Source: Psychrobacillus sp. NEAU-3TGS | GTDB taxonomy: Bacteria; Bacillota; Bacilli; Bacillales_A; Planococcaceae | Assembly (NCBI RefSeq): GCF_029955155.1 | Contig: NZ_JAPNOZ010000011.1 | Location: 496,001-560,000 of the forward strand | DNA: 64,000 nt | Direction of reading: 5' to 3' | In this document: piece after piece, positions 9,295 to 18,694 of the stretch | Numbering within the stretch: position 1 is the stretch's first letter | How the letters are laid out: every line of letters begins with the position of its first letter | Made by a program: the position numbers and the translations under genes | Notes under the pieces: generated by a model | What the model saw: only the letters and a program-made list of their open reading frames with translations | Databases searched by the model: none | Told to the model about the DNA's origin: nothing

Positions 9295-9798
9295 TTATTT
9301 CCCACGTTTGTCCTTTTCGGAGAAGTATAAGATGTCGATGAAATTGTGGTTATCCATACCCTCAGCAAGCATTTTTTCTTTAACCGCTGAAACTAACAAT
9401 TTCATTCCTTTCTCCACCGCTTCCTGTTCGCTAGGATCTAAAAGATCTAATACTGCAACCAGTGACTGATTTGTCAGTTCCGCGATACTTTCATCAATAT
9501 CTTCAGCCAATCTAGGAGACAACGAAATATCTACTAGGCGTTTATCCTTTTGATTTGGCGTTTTTACTAGTAATTTTTTAGCTATTAGCCTATCTACAAT
9601 ATCTGAAACTGTACTTTGCGTCATTTTCAAATTTTGAGACAGTTGCTTAATGCTAACGGTTTTATGGGCATATACGTCACCGATTACCCTTATTTGTGGA
9701 ATCGTTACTCCATGCTCCTCCGCAGTTTTCTGTAGACTTTTCATCGTATATTTATGGAGAAAATCAATAGACTCTCCTATAAACTCAGCTCTTTTCAA
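9295..9798 (-). CDS. MarR-family regulator of the MMPL exporter
   Basis: 167-residue winged-helix repressor of the MarR family. IRVIGDVYAHKTVSIKQLSQNLKMTQSTVSDIVDRLI is the DNA-binding region (written here only as IRVIGDV...SDIVDRLI), with the wing near KTPNQKDKRLVDI. I chose the TTG at 9798 because AAAGGGGA lies 8 bases before it. A GTG at 9831 would add 11 residues but has no ribosome site and would put the start inside the palindromic operator at 9821-9850. The exporter gene follows after 23 bp, so the pair is an operon, and the protein presumably represses its own operon until a ligand binds. Confidence 0.87.
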   Translation of the reverse strand: MKRAEFIGESIDFLHKYTMKSLQKTAEEHGVTIPQIRVIGDVYAHKTVSIKQLSQNLKMTQSTVSDIVDRLIAKKLLVKTPNQKDKRLVDISLSPRLAEDIDESIAELTNQSLVAVLDLLDPSEQEAVEKGMKLLVSAVKEKMLAEGMDNHNFIDILYFSEKDKRGK

Positions 9799-9820
9799 AA
9801 TTAAATCCCCTTTCACAATT

Positions 9821-9850
9821 AAATCGCACACGATACATCGTGCACGATTT
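9821..9850. promoter_or_regulatory. Palindromic operator, probable MarR site
   Basis: A 30-bp imperfect palindrome, symmetric at 24 of 30 positions (outer arms AAATCG / CGATTT, inner CGAT-AC-ATCG), sits just upstream of the ribosome site of the marR-type gene. This position is typical for autoregulation. Binding by the neighbouring MarR protein is an inference. Confidence 0.65.
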
Positions 9851-9890
9851 ATTTTATTTTAATAAGTTTACTTTGTCAATAAAGAAGCAA

Positions 9891-9927
9891 GCAAAAAATA
9901 GCGCCCACCTATTAAACGGGGAGCGCT
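9891..9927 (-). terminator. Terminator after the DUF1450 gene
   Basis: On the minus strand AGCGCTCCCC pairs with GGTGGGCGCT, followed by ATTTTTTGC. It lies about 55 bp past the stop of the DUF1450 gene and upstream of the marR operator. Confidence 0.75.
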
Positions 9928-9979
9928 AGTATTGTAGATTTTAAGTATATATAATATGATGACACTTAGTTTCGTATAT

Positions 9980-10255
9980 TTAATAAATGATCGAATTTTG
10001 TTCTAACTCCTCATCAATTTTCTCTAATAATTCCGGAGCACTATCTGCACACAATACTTCCCCATTTACGATTGCATAATAGCCAATATCACAAACTTCA
10101 CATTGTGAATTGCAACCTACCTCGTTAAGTTCAATATCCTCACGATTTAATAATGTATCAATCTCTTCACTATCATAAATTCGATTTGACACACATAACT
10201 CTATTTGGTTTTTAAATTGTGGTTGTTGTGATTTTTGAAATAGCTTTTTAAACAT
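9980..10255 (-). CDS. DUF1450 (YuzB-like) protein
   Basis: 91-residue cytosolic protein of the DUF1450 family (YuzB of B. subtilis). It has four cysteines in the family pattern: one near the N-terminus (ELCVSN), then CNSQCEVC, followed by YYAIVNGEVLCADS and an acidic tail. The clustered cysteines suggest metal or Fe-S binding, but no activity has been assigned to the family that I can name. It is monocistronic with its own terminator. The 475-bp gene-free stretch upstream (10256-10730) holds only a hairpin at 10405-10434, one isolated AGAGCAACCA motif at 10521, and the rsiX terminator. Confidence 0.72.
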   Translation of the reverse strand: MFKKLFQKSQQPQFKNQIELCVSNRIYDSEEIDTLLNREDIELNEVGCNSQCEVCDIGYYAIVNGEVLCADSAPELLEKIDEELEQNSIIY

Positions 10256-10404
10256 CCCTACACCTCTTTATATTTTATCTACTCAATTTTAAAATTCATT
10301 TCTTGTAGAATAAATACGACTATTGAATGAGATAAGCTTATCATTATTCAGCTAATATTAATCAACCCGTTGAATACCGGTTTCTAAACTCATTATCTAT
10401 AATA

Positions 10405-10434
10405 AAAACCATCCATATTTTTATGGATGGTTTT
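10405..10434. terminator. Hairpin with flanking T/A runs
   Basis: AAAACCATCCAT / ATGGATGGTTTT, a perfect 12-bp stem with a 6-base loop and T-rich sequence on both sides. It stands alone in an intergenic region, so what it terminates is unclear. Confidence 0.55.
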
Positions 10435-10677
10435 GGTTTGGACTGACTTAAAATAGAAGGGCCACCCCATTATCACCTAATGTAAAGTAGCTCGCTACAC
10501 TATTTTCTTGTTGATGGTTAAGAGCAACCATTCCTTAATATAAAGAGTTTACTTGAAGTGAGACACAGATAAATACCACACAGTATCTCTATAACACGTA
10601 CTCCCCAAAAATGACATATCTGATATTAATTGAAAAAAGTTATCAGATGTCTAATTTCCACAAATACTTAAGCATAG

Positions 10678-10720
10678 AAAAATGCGTGGAAGAAATGACC
10701 AGGTCACCCTTCCACGCATT
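10678..10720 (-). terminator. Terminator of sigX-rsiX
   Basis: A 12-bp perfect stem (AATGCGTGGAAG / CTTCCACGCATT) with an inner TGACC-AGGTCA arm. On the minus strand a T-run follows immediately. It starts 11 bp after the rsiX stop. Confidence 0.85.
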
Positions 10721-10730
10721 CAAAACAAAA

Positions 10731-11975
10731 TTATTCACTCATAATAAACCCATTCGGTCCAAGCGGTACTGGTAAAGGTTTTGTTAAATCGAATTCTGCC
10801 CACTGCTCTTGTACTACATGTTCAAGCATTACTTCTTCACCGAAGCTTGCAGCTGTTAGAGCAAATGCTTCGATTAACCTCGTTGCTGCAAACTGATCTA
10901 ACGCTTCTAAATCGAGTTGCTCATTAAAACGGACGACTGGTATACCATTCTGCTCCGAATATGAGTATGAAACATTGGAAGGAATAACCGATGTATAAAA
11001 ATCATTTTCTACATCATTCATTGCCAGCAACGCTTCAGAAAGCGAGTTATACGTATTTCCAAAACTAGGAGTTAAATAATCATCGCCGTTACTTGCATGA
11101 TAGATATAATAATTGTAGTGACCTGAAGAACCAGGCAACTTCCTCGGCTCCTTTTTCTCACCGGCTTGATCCCACTCTATTGTCGTACCGTCTTCATTTA
11201 CGGGTAAAATAGAATCAAAATCAGTAAATATTTCATTCAATGATTGCTCATAAGTTGTCGTAGACCCTGATGCTCTATCGTATCCATGGTCCTTAGGTAG
11301 ATAATGCTTTAACACATTTCCTTCCACTACGAAATATCCTTTATACGGATGATACTCCATAAACCCCAATGCTTCTTCATCAATCTGAGCTGCATATCGT
11401 TCATACAACTGCAAACTGGTTGGTGCTCCAGCTGGGAAATCTGCTTCCATACGTTCTTTTGGAATAATGATTGAAATAGGAATGGTTAATGCATTCTCTA
11501 CTAATGAAAAATGGAAAACGGTACCTCCATTTATATTATCTTCATAAACAGAAGTTGTTTTATGGAGTGGGATCAACTCTATAGGAGTATCCAGCATCTT
11601 CGTCATGGCCGTCATTTCATTTGCCTGTTGGGGCGCTGCATCTTCTTCCGTTACTGTTTTGTTTTCTTCTTTTGCGTCCATAGTTCTTAGATTCTCTGAT
11701 TGTTCAGTGCTGTCGTTGGACATCGATTTTTCTTCTTGGTTCGTATAGGAAGAAACAAGGAATGTTAAGAGGAGAATCGCTGCAACGGAAACTATAAAAG
11801 GCATCCATTTTGAAAATGACATGACTATTGTTTTTCTTTTTTCTTCTTTGACTTGAGCTTCTATTTCCATTTTTACCCGATTATACACCTCTTCTTTGGA
11901 ACGATGATCTGTAAATTTGGGCATATTTTGTAGAAGCTCATCAATTGATGACTCTTCTTTTTTTCTATCGCTCAT
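10731..11975 (-). CDS. rsiX: Anti-sigma factor RsiX
   Basis: 414-residue single-pass membrane anti-sigma factor. The cytosolic N-terminus (about residues 1-70) would hold the sigma factor, a hydrophobic helix WMPFIVSVAAILLLTFLVSS follows near residues 75-95, then a Ser/Glu-rich stretch and a large extracellular domain. The start is set at the ATG at 11975, preceded by AAGGAGGG and overlapping the sigX stop by 11 bases, which implies translational coupling. A longer frame to 12035 has no ribosome site. Position directly after resABCDE and sigX matches B. subtilis rsiX, and the identification rests mainly on that. It is somewhat longer than the B. subtilis protein. Confidence 0.82.
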   Translation of the reverse strand: MSDRKKEESSIDELLQNMPKFTDHRSKEEVYNRVKMEIEAQVKEEKRKTIVMSFSKWMPFIVSVAAILLLTFLVSSYTNQEEKSMSNDSTEQSENLRTMDAKEENKTVTEEDAAPQQANEMTAMTKMLDTPIELIPLHKTTSVYEDNINGGTVFHFSLVENALTIPISIIIPKERMEADFPAGAPTSLQLYERYAAQIDEEALGFMEYHPYKGYFVVEGNVLKHYLPKDHGYDRASGSTTTYEQSLNEIFTDFDSILPVNEDGTTIEWDQAGEKKEPRKLPGSSGHYNYYIYHASNGDDYLTPSFGNTYNSLSEALLAMNDVENDFYTSVIPSNVSYSYSEQNGIPVVRFNEQLDLEALDQFAATRLIEAFALTAASFGEEVMLEHVVQEQWAEFDLTKPLPVPLGPNGFIMSE

Positions 11976-12504
11976 GATGAACTGTACCCTCCTTTTCTTG
12001 CACAGATAATCGTTCTCGAAGTGCTTTGATCGCACGATGTTGCGTTGTCTTCACTTTCCCTTCTGTCCAACTTAATACTTGTGCTGTTTCTGCTATGGAA
12101 AGCTCTTGAAAATAACGCATAATGATGACCATTTTTTGATCACCTGTGCAATCGTCAAGAGCTACGAGTAATGCTTTCATTTCATCATTAAGCTGTACCG
12201 AATCCTCTGGTAGCATTTCGTTTGATGTGAGCTGCATTGTCTCCCAATCAAATGATTCAAATAATCTTTTCTTGCGCACTGCTTGTTTCCTAAAATGATC
12301 AATCGCCACATTTTTGGCGATGGAAAATAACCAAGTTTTTTCCGAACTCTTTCCTTCGAATTTACTATAAGCCCTTATTACCCGTACATATACTTCTTGG
12401 ACCAAGTCTTCCGCAGTTTGCCTATTTTTCACTAAATAAATAAGAAACTGAAAAACGTCTTGATGATAACTATCATACAAGCGGTGGAAAACGGAGTCAT
12501 TCAT
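11965..12504 (-). CDS. sigX: ECF sigma factor SigX
   Basis: 179-residue extracytoplasmic-function sigma factor. Region 2 is clear (TAEDLVQEVYVRVIRAYSKF, then TWLFSIAKNVAIDHFRK), as is region 4 (MVIIMRYFQELSIAETAQVL followed by GKVKTTQHRAIKALRE). In B. subtilis SigX responds to cell-envelope stress and cationic peptides, altering surface charge. The assignment here follows from gene order (resE-sigX-rsiX) plus family. The gap to resE is 52 bp, so it may be partly co-transcribed with resDE. Confidence 0.87.
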   Translation of the reverse strand: MNDSVFHRLYDSYHQDVFQFLIYLVKNRQTAEDLVQEVYVRVIRAYSKFEGKSSEKTWLFSIAKNVAIDHFRKQAVRKKRLFESFDWETMQLTSNEMLPEDSVQLNDEMKALLVALDDCTGDQKMVIIMRYFQELSIAETAQVLSWTEGKVKTTQHRAIKALRERLSVQEKEGTVHHER

Positions 12505-12556
12505 AAGCTCCCCCCGTTCTTCTAATTAGTCGTTTCATGTACCGTTTTGTTTCACT

Positions 12557-14335
12557 TTATTCGCTTAAAGGTAATTTAATAATGAATGTTGTTCCCACCT
12601 CAACTTCACTTTCTACGGATAAACTACCGTCATGCCGTTCGACAATATTTTTGGCAATCGCAAGTCCAAGACCTGTTCCACTTTTCCCTCTAGTTCTCGC
12701 TTTATCCGCTTTATAAAAACGTTCGAACACATATGGTAAATCTTCTTTTGGAATCCCATATCCAGTGTCTTTTACTTGAATTACTATCTGCCCGGCTGTT
12801 TTAGATAAGTTTACCGTCACTGAGCCGTCTTTAGGAGTATGTCGAAGGGCATTATCGATTAAATTAGTAAGTACTTGTTCCATTCGATCCTCATCCAGTT
12901 GCAAATGAATACTCTCTGATAATGTATGCTCAAAATATAGACCGATATTTTTTTCTTTAGCAATTTGATCAAATTTTTGCGTAATACGCTCAATTGTTGG
13001 CACGACAGAAACGTCTTCCTTATAAATGCTTAGGTAACCCGATTCTAAACGTGCTAAATCTAGTAATTCTGTTACTAATCTTCCCATTCGTTTAGATTCG
13101 TCATAAATAACGCGAATCATTTCATTTTTGTCTTCTTCGGTTGTTACTACGTCATCAATAATCGCTTCACTATACCCTTGAAGCATCGAAATAGGTGTTC
13201 TTAGCTCGTGGGAAACATTTGCGATAAAGTCTGAACGCATTTTATCTAAACGGTGCTGCTCGGTCATATCTCGCAAAACAACAACTGCACCTCGGACCGC
13301 TTCTTTACTGTAAAGAAGGCTGATAGAAACGGAAAAATAGGAGCCTTTTATTTCTAATTCTTCATCAATCTCTTCTTCTAAATGAAATACATGGTCAAGC
13401 AAGTGGTATAACTCTGCTGGCAGGTTAGAGTTGTCTGCTGTTTCATTGTTTGCATACCACTTTTGAATCAGCTGATCGGCTTGTGGATTACTAACAAGAA
13501 TGGTCAAATCTTTATTAAATGTGATAACCGCATCTGTCATAGACGTAAGAATACTTGAAAGCTGTTCTTTTTCCTGGCTGATCACTTCTACATGGTGTTT
13601 TAGCTGACTTCCCATTCGATTAAACGCAGAACTCAGCTCACCAATTTCATCCCTTTGTACATAAGTAACTTTCGTTTCGAAATTTCCTTTTGCAAGCTCG
13701 GATGCTGCTTCTCGCATCGATCTAAGAGGAGCGGTAATTCTGGAAGATAAGAAGAATGAGAACATGGTCGTAAGTAATAATGCAATAAATCCAGATAAAA
13801 AGACAATGCGCGTAGTATGATTGGAAGTCTTATTAACTACTTCTAAGCTTTGATAAATAAAGACCGCACCGTGTATTTCCTTATCGGATTCTAAAGGAGA
13901 GGCAAGGATAATATAGTTCTCCATTCTATCTTCCTCGGACATGGAAGGCATAAGCATCTTTTTAATAATCGTGTTATTTGCTGTATAGATATTCGCTAGG
14001 TCTTCATCTTTTAATAATTTTTCTTGAAAAACCTCTTTGTTTAACCCTTCATGTACCGATAAAAATACAGACTCCGGATTTCGTACGATTAAAGCACTTG
14101 TTTCTGCTCCAAGAATATTTTGAATAATTTGCATGGAGTCTTCTATTTGATCGTATTGCTGCACTATTTTCCCTATTGTTGCAGCTTCCTGTCTAAGCGA
14201 CTCCTCCGCTTGTTCTGTATGGAAGTTTTCCAAAAACTCTAACATTAAGACAGTGACGATAAACAGCACAAATAAGACGAGAAGCAATATGGTTAACCAT
14301 AGCTTCCCGACAACACTATTCCAAATTCTATTCAT
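12557..14335 (-). CDS. resE: Sensor histidine kinase ResE
   Basis: 592-residue membrane histidine kinase for aerobic/anaerobic respiration control. Order of parts: helix 1 near 10-32, extracytoplasmic domain, helix 2 near 170-190, HAMP (SSRITAPLRSMREAASELAKG), a PAS domain, then the HisKA box FIANVSHELRTPISMLQGYS with the phosphorylated His, and the HATPase N, G1 and G2 boxes (NLIDNALRHT, DTGYGI, GTGLGLAI). The ATG at 14335 gives MNRIWNSVVGKLW, like B. subtilis ResE. A TTG four codons earlier is the alternative. It overlaps resD by 8 bases. Confidence 0.93.
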   Translation of the reverse strand: MNRIWNSVVGKLWLTILLLVLFVLFIVTVLMLEFLENFHTEQAEESLRQEAATIGKIVQQYDQIEDSMQIIQNILGAETSALIVRNPESVFLSVHEGLNKEVFQEKLLKDEDLANIYTANNTIIKKMLMPSMSEEDRMENYIILASPLESDKEIHGAVFIYQSLEVVNKTSNHTTRIVFLSGFIALLLTTMFSFFLSSRITAPLRSMREAASELAKGNFETKVTYVQRDEIGELSSAFNRMGSQLKHHVEVISQEKEQLSSILTSMTDAVITFNKDLTILVSNPQADQLIQKWYANNETADNSNLPAELYHLLDHVFHLEEEIDEELEIKGSYFSVSISLLYSKEAVRGAVVVLRDMTEQHRLDKMRSDFIANVSHELRTPISMLQGYSEAIIDDVVTTEEDKNEMIRVIYDESKRMGRLVTELLDLARLESGYLSIYKEDVSVVPTIERITQKFDQIAKEKNIGLYFEHTLSESIHLQLDEDRMEQVLTNLIDNALRHTPKDGSVTVNLSKTAGQIVIQVKDTGYGIPKEDLPYVFERFYKADKARTRGKSGTGLGLAIAKNIVERHDGSLSVESEVEVGTTFIIKLPLSE

Positions 14336-15044
14336 TGATAACTTCAAACTTGTAGCCTACCCCCCACACAGTCACAATCATCTTCGCAGACTTTTCAGAT
14401 ACTCTATTTAACTTTTCGCGTAATCGTTTTACATGTGTGTCGACCGTTCTTAAATCACCAAAGAAATCATAATGCCATACTTCTTTTAATAACTGCTCTC
14501 GATCAAATACTTTATCAGGCGCCTTTGCTAAAAAGTATAGTAGTTCATATTCTTTTGGTGTCAAACTCACTTCCACACCATCAGCAGTAACACGATGTGC
14601 ATCATGATCGATTGTAAGATGCGGGAATACAACGATATCTTTTGATGTGGACAGGCCTTGTACAGGTGAAAGTGCAGCTGATCGTTTTAAAAGTGCCTTC
14701 ACACGGAGCACCACTTCTCTTGGGCTAAAAGGTTTCACTATATAGTCGTCTGCTCCCAGTTCAAAGCCTTCTACACGGTTAGCCTCTTCCCCTTTTGCTG
14801 TTAACAAAATGATAGGAGTTTCTTTATGTGTGCGTAACTCTGTCATCGTTTCTATCCCGTCTTTTTCGGGCATCATAATATCTAATAGGATGCAATTATA
14901 ATCATATTCTAGCGCAAGTTGTAGAGCGACTTCTCCATTCTCTGCTTCTTCTACTTCATAGCCTTCTCTTTCTAAATACATTTTCAATAAACGACGGATT
15001 CTTTCCTCATCGTCCACTACTAATAGTTTAATCATTTCAGACAT
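14328..15044 (-). CDS. resD: Response regulator ResD
   Basis: 238-residue OmpR-type response regulator, partner of ResE. The receiver has the acidic pair DDEE, phospho-acceptor Asp in CILLDIMMPEKDG, LLTAKGEE and the conserved Lys in DYIVKPFSPREV. The C-terminal winged helix has LTPKEYELLYFLA and VDTHVKRLREKL. The ATG at 15044 has AGAAGGG 9 bases upstream. A TTG at 15065 lacks a site. In B. subtilis ResD activates the resABC, ctaA and nitrate/nitrite respiration genes. A terminator between resC and resD suggests resDE also has its own promoter, as in B. subtilis. Confidence 0.95.
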   Translation of the reverse strand: MSEMIKLLVVDDEERIRRLLKMYLEREGYEVEEAENGEVALQLALEYDYNCILLDIMMPEKDGIETMTELRTHKETPIILLTAKGEEANRVEGFELGADDYIVKPFSPREVVLRVKALLKRSAALSPVQGLSTSKDIVVFPHLTIDHDAHRVTADGVEVSLTPKEYELLYFLAKAPDKVFDREQLLKEVWHYDFFGDLRTVDTHVKRLREKLNRVSEKSAKMIVTVWGVGYKFEVINE

Positions 15045-15107
15045 AATATCAGACCCTTCTATCAACTTCTAATCTATATTGTACAATTAGTATCACCAAA
15101 TGGAAAG

Positions 15108-15145
15108 AAAAGCCCTTACCTCTTTAATGGGAGATAAGAGCTTTT
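15108..15145 (-). terminator. Terminator between resC and resD
   Basis: On the minus strand an imperfect stem (AAAAGCTCTTATCTC / GAGGTAAGGGCTTTT) is followed by CTTTTCTTT. It would end or attenuate the resABC transcript before resD. Confidence 0.65.
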
Positions 15146-15214
15146 CAATTAGTTTAGCTTTCTCACATAGTTTACTGACAATACTCTACTTCCATAGGTA
15201 CCTACGCTTTCTTA

Positions 15215-16393
15215 TTAAGCATATGAATGAAGTCCAGCAATAATCAGGTTAACCGCTACTAAGTTGAACATGATGATGATAAACCCGATTAATGCCAACC
15301 ATGCAGATTTCTTCCCTTCCCACCCTTTTGATAAACGAAGGTGAAGGAATGCTGCATAGAATAGCCAAGTAATAAGCGCCCAAACTTCTTTTGGATCCCA
15401 GCCCCAAAATCTAGACCAAGCTTCATGTGCCCAAATCATCGCGAAAATAAGTGCTCCTAGAGTGAAAACAGGGAAACCGATCAATACCGAACGATAACCG
15501 ATTTCATCCATAAATTGAGAGTTCGCTTTTTTCGTAAATGGTTGTAAAACTGCTGCAATTCGTTTTCTCAAGATTAAACGAAGCAAGATATATAATATGG
15601 TTCCAAAGATAACAGACCATGTTACGATAGTCAGTTTTTTCGCATTTACTAGAGGCGGCATCTCCATTAACGGTTGCATTCTATTTTCGGTAATAGCTTC
15701 CGACTCATTCATCCCAAAAATTGGTGGCATATGATATTCCATTTTTAATACTTGTTCTTCCTTATTTACATAGTTAAATTCTGCTTTATAACCTGCTAAT
15801 GTGAAAGAAGTTGTAGCCACAATAAAACCTAATACTAATACAACTACAAACATAACGGCCTCAATCCAAAATCGTTGCTTTGACTTTTTAGTCATATCAA
15901 TATTTTTAAGCAAATAGATTAGACCTGCCACCGCACTAATCGCTAATATTGCTTCTCCGAGTGCCGCAGTTATAACGTGAACCGTTAACCAATAGCTTTT
16001 AAGCGCCGGTATTAATGGCGTAATTTCTTTTGGAAACATACTCGCATAACCAATGATGATGATAGCAATCGGCAATGCAAAAAGTCCAAGTGCTGTAATT
16101 CTATAAATAAAGTAAATTAAAATAAACGCACCAACAACCAACATTCCAAAAGCGGTTGTAAACTCAAACAAGTTACTGACAGGAGCATGTCCAGCTGCTA
16201 TCCAACGAGTGATAAAGTAACCAATATTGGATAAAAATCCGATAATTGTAACAGTAATGGCTAATTTACCCCAGCGTTCATAAGATTTCGAAGCTTTAGA
16301 GCTCGAACTCTTTACAGCGCCTCCAAATAAAAAGGTTGCTACTAAATACGCAACGAACGCAATAAATAATAAAGTACTACTTACTTCTACCAT
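15215..16393 (-). CDS. resC: Cytochrome c biogenesis protein ResC (CcsA)
   Basis: 392-residue polytopic membrane protein of system II cytochrome c maturation, which with ResB carries heme across the membrane and ligates it to apocytochrome c. The tryptophan-rich heme-handling motif [14 protein letters not shown] lies near residue 325, and conserved histidines are seen in [21 protein letters not shown] and [12 protein letters not shown]. About eight membrane helices are evident. The start ATG is 3 bases from the resB stop, so the two are coupled. Confidence 0.93.
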   Translation of the reverse strand: MVEVSSTLLFIAFVAYLVATFLFGGAVKSSSSKASKSYERWGKLAITVTIIGFLSNIGYFITRWIAAGHAPVSNLFEFTTAFGMLVVGAFILIYFIYRITALGLFALPIAIIIIGYASMFPKEITPLIPALKSYWLTVHVITAALGEAILAISAVAGLIYLLKNIDMTKKSKQRFWIEAVMFVVVLVLGFIVATTSFTLAGYKAEFNYVNKEEQVLKMEYHMPPIFGMNESEAITENRMQPLMEMPPLVNAKKLTIVTWSVIFGTILYILLRLILRKRIAAVLQPFTKKANSQFMDEIGYRSVLIGFPVFTLGALIFAMIWAHEAWSRFWGWDPKEVWALITWLFYAAFLHLRLSKGWEGKKSAWLALIGFIIIMFNLVAVNLIIAGLHSYA

Positions 16394-16396
16394 TAA

Positions 16397-18046
16397 TTAA
16401 ACCCCTTCCTCTTTCTCCGCTTTAGAATCCTCATCTTGTTGATCTTCGTATTTCGGAAGATTTGCAACTTCAGAAACTGCATCCATATCTTTCTTGATGC
16501 TGAGCCAGTTTTTATTCGTATGCGCTGCAACTACGACTTGCCCATCCTCTAATTGCTGTATCCAAATACGTCGATGATTCCAATACGACCCCTGTGCTAC
16601 CCCAATCATGAAGATAACACCGCCAAGCATAAGAATAGGAAGTGTTAAATCTTTACGAACAGTTAAACCAGAAACGTCTCTAGTTTCGACACTTTGGAAA
16701 GCAAGTTTATGTTGATTTTCTCCAAGCGGTTCCAGCGTTTCTTTAATCATTACAAAGCTTGTTTCTCCTTTTGGAAACTCCGGAGTATACATTTTCACTA
16801 GAAATGCTGGATTGTTAGGAAGCGGTGATTGAGATTGTGGCACTCCATCTTCAAATCCAGTAAAATCTGCGTAGTAATCTAAAATTTCCACTTTGGCGTC
16901 TTCTGATAATTCATAGACCGGTTTTGGATCCGCCAAATTAATCGTAAACTCACCGAAGCTTTCGGCTGTTTCTTTATCTTGCAGTTGGAATGTCATAGAT
17001 GCCAATTCATCTAAGCGAAAATCCATTTGGAAAACAGAAAAATTGTCAAACTTCAGCGGTTTATTCACTTGAATAGCCGCTTCTTTTTCAAAAGTTAAAT
17101 CATCTAAATGGCCAGCAACTGCTCCTTCTGGTCCTTTATGTAATACGACATTTGTTTGATAATTTTTAGCAATAGTTCCAACACGATCAATAGCATCTCC
17201 AAATACTTCTTCCGATTCTTCCTTTGAATATGTTTCATAGATAAATTCTTTACTTTCTAAGAAGTAACCTTCCGTTTTTGGAATATATAGCGTTTCTCCT
17301 TCACGTAACCACATCGTCTCATCGACATAAAAACCTGGTAACGCACGAAGCATGACACCAAATAAGAACAAAATAAGACCTAAATGATTAATATAAGGAC
17401 CCCAACGAGAGAAGCGACCTCTTTCAGCGAGTAACGCATTACCTTCGCGTTTCACGTTATAACGCATAGTCTTTAGCTTTTCTTCCGCTTTTTTAATAGA
17501 TTCTTCCCCATTTTCGATGTTTCCAATCCCATAAATGCGTTGACGTTTCAAAAAGCTAAAATGTCTCTTCGTTTTTTGTTTCTTGAGGGATTTATAAAGT
17601 GGAATAACCCGATCTAGACTCGCGATGATCAAGGAAATCCCGAGCATCCCAATAAGCCCTTGGAACCACCAAGAACTATATAAGTCCGACAATCCTAACT
17701 TATAATATAATGTTCCAAATGTGCCGTAAATTCGTTCATAGTAAGCAGCTATATCTTCTTCCGTTGTCGCCGGAACGTAAAAAACCTGCGGAAGGATGGT
17801 TCCGATTGATGCAGCAACAAGAATAAGGACAATTAGCCACACACCGACTTTGACACTCGAAAAGAAGTTCCATACTTTATCTATAATCGTTTTATTGTAT
17901 GTTTGGGAACGTCTTGCCGAGCCTTCATAACGCATATCTACTAATTTCTTCTCTGCTGTCTCTTTATTTAATGGTCGTCCACAGCTTTCACATAACAATG
18001 TCCCAGCCGGGTTCACATTACCACATGTACAAACTATCTTGTCCAT
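16397..18046 (-). CDS. resB: Cytochrome c biogenesis protein ResB
   Basis: 549-residue partner of ResC in system II heme delivery. It begins with a CxC-x11-CxxC zinc-ribbon-like segment (CTCGNVNP...CESCGRPL), then a ResB core with helices near residues 68-90, 125-145 and 215-235, a large extracytoplasmic domain (about 240-470) and a last helix near 475-495. It lies 13 bp after resA and directly before resC, giving the resABC order. Confidence 0.93.
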   Translation of the reverse strand: MDKIVCTCGNVNPAGTLLCESCGRPLNKETAEKKLVDMRYEGSARRSQTYNKTIIDKVWNFFSSVKVGVWLIVLILVAASIGTILPQVFYVPATTEEDIAAYYERIYGTFGTLYYKLGLSDLYSSWWFQGLIGMLGISLIIASLDRVIPLYKSLKKQKTKRHFSFLKRQRIYGIGNIENGEESIKKAEEKLKTMRYNVKREGNALLAERGRFSRWGPYINHLGLILFLFGVMLRALPGFYVDETMWLREGETLYIPKTEGYFLESKEFIYETYSKEESEEVFGDAIDRVGTIAKNYQTNVVLHKGPEGAVAGHLDDLTFEKEAAIQVNKPLKFDNFSVFQMDFRLDELASMTFQLQDKETAESFGEFTINLADPKPVYELSEDAKVEILDYYADFTGFEDGVPQSQSPLPNNPAFLVKMYTPEFPKGETSFVMIKETLEPLGENQHKLAFQSVETRDVSGLTVRKDLTLPILMLGGVIFMIGVAQGSYWNHRRIWIQQLEDGQVVVAAHTNKNWLSIKKDMDAVSEVANLPKYEDQQDEDSKAEKEEGV

Positions 18047-18059
18047 CTATAAAACTCCT

Positions 18060-18596
18060 TTAGGATGGTTTAATTTGCTCCATAAAATCTGCAATATCCT
18101 GCTCCGTCATTTCCCCTTTTATGATTTTTTCAATCCGGCCATCCGGATTTATCAAAAAAGTAGTTGGTAAAGGGGCAATATTATAAGACTGCATTACACT
18201 CTTATTTTGGTCTATTGCAATAGGAAACGTTAAACCATGACTATTTTTAAAGCTATTCACCTTTAATTGGGATTCTCCGATGTTAATAGCTAGTGTTTGA
18301 ACACCTTGATCTTTATAGACATGATATTGGTTGTCCATTGCGGGCATTTCCGTTGCACATGGTTTACACCAAGTACCCCAAAAGTTTAAGAAAACGCCTT
18401 CACCTTTGTAGTCAGAAAGTCGATGTTCGTTCCCTTCCAAATCCACTAAAGCAAAATCAGGTGCTTTGTCCCCTTCACGAAGGACAGCATTTTTTTCTTT
18501 CGTTACGTTTGAGTATATTGTAAAGACGATGGCTATCGTCAGTACTGCTAAAATAGCAGTTCGAATATAAAATCTTTTCTTTTTAGATTGCGCCAT
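18060..18596 (-). CDS. resA: Thiol-disulfide oxidoreductase ResA
   Basis: 178-residue membrane-anchored thioredoxin-like protein that reduces the CxxCH heme sites of apocytochrome c on the outer face of the membrane. An N-terminal anchor helix (RTAILAVLTIAIVFTIYS) is followed by the TlpA-type fold with active site WGTWCKPCATEMP. The start is placed at the ATG at 18596, second of two in-frame ATGs behind GGAGGAG (spacing 7). The longer frame to 18629 would include the ribosome site. First gene of resABC. Confidence 0.93.
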   Translation of the reverse strand: MAQSKKKRFYIRTAILAVLTIAIVFTIYSNVTKEKNAVLREGDKAPDFALVDLEGNEHRLSDYKGEGVFLNFWGTWCKPCATEMPAMDNQYHVYKDQGVQTLAINIGESQLKVNSFKNSHGLTFPIAIDQNKSVMQSYNIAPLPTTFLINPDGRIEKIIKGEMTEQDIADFMEQIKPS

Positions 18597-18694
18597 CATT
18601 GCTCCTCCATTCCTAAGCATCGTCGACATATATTATACCAAAATATACATTTTAAAATGGACCGACATTTGAATGGTTTGTGAACATTCAAGTA

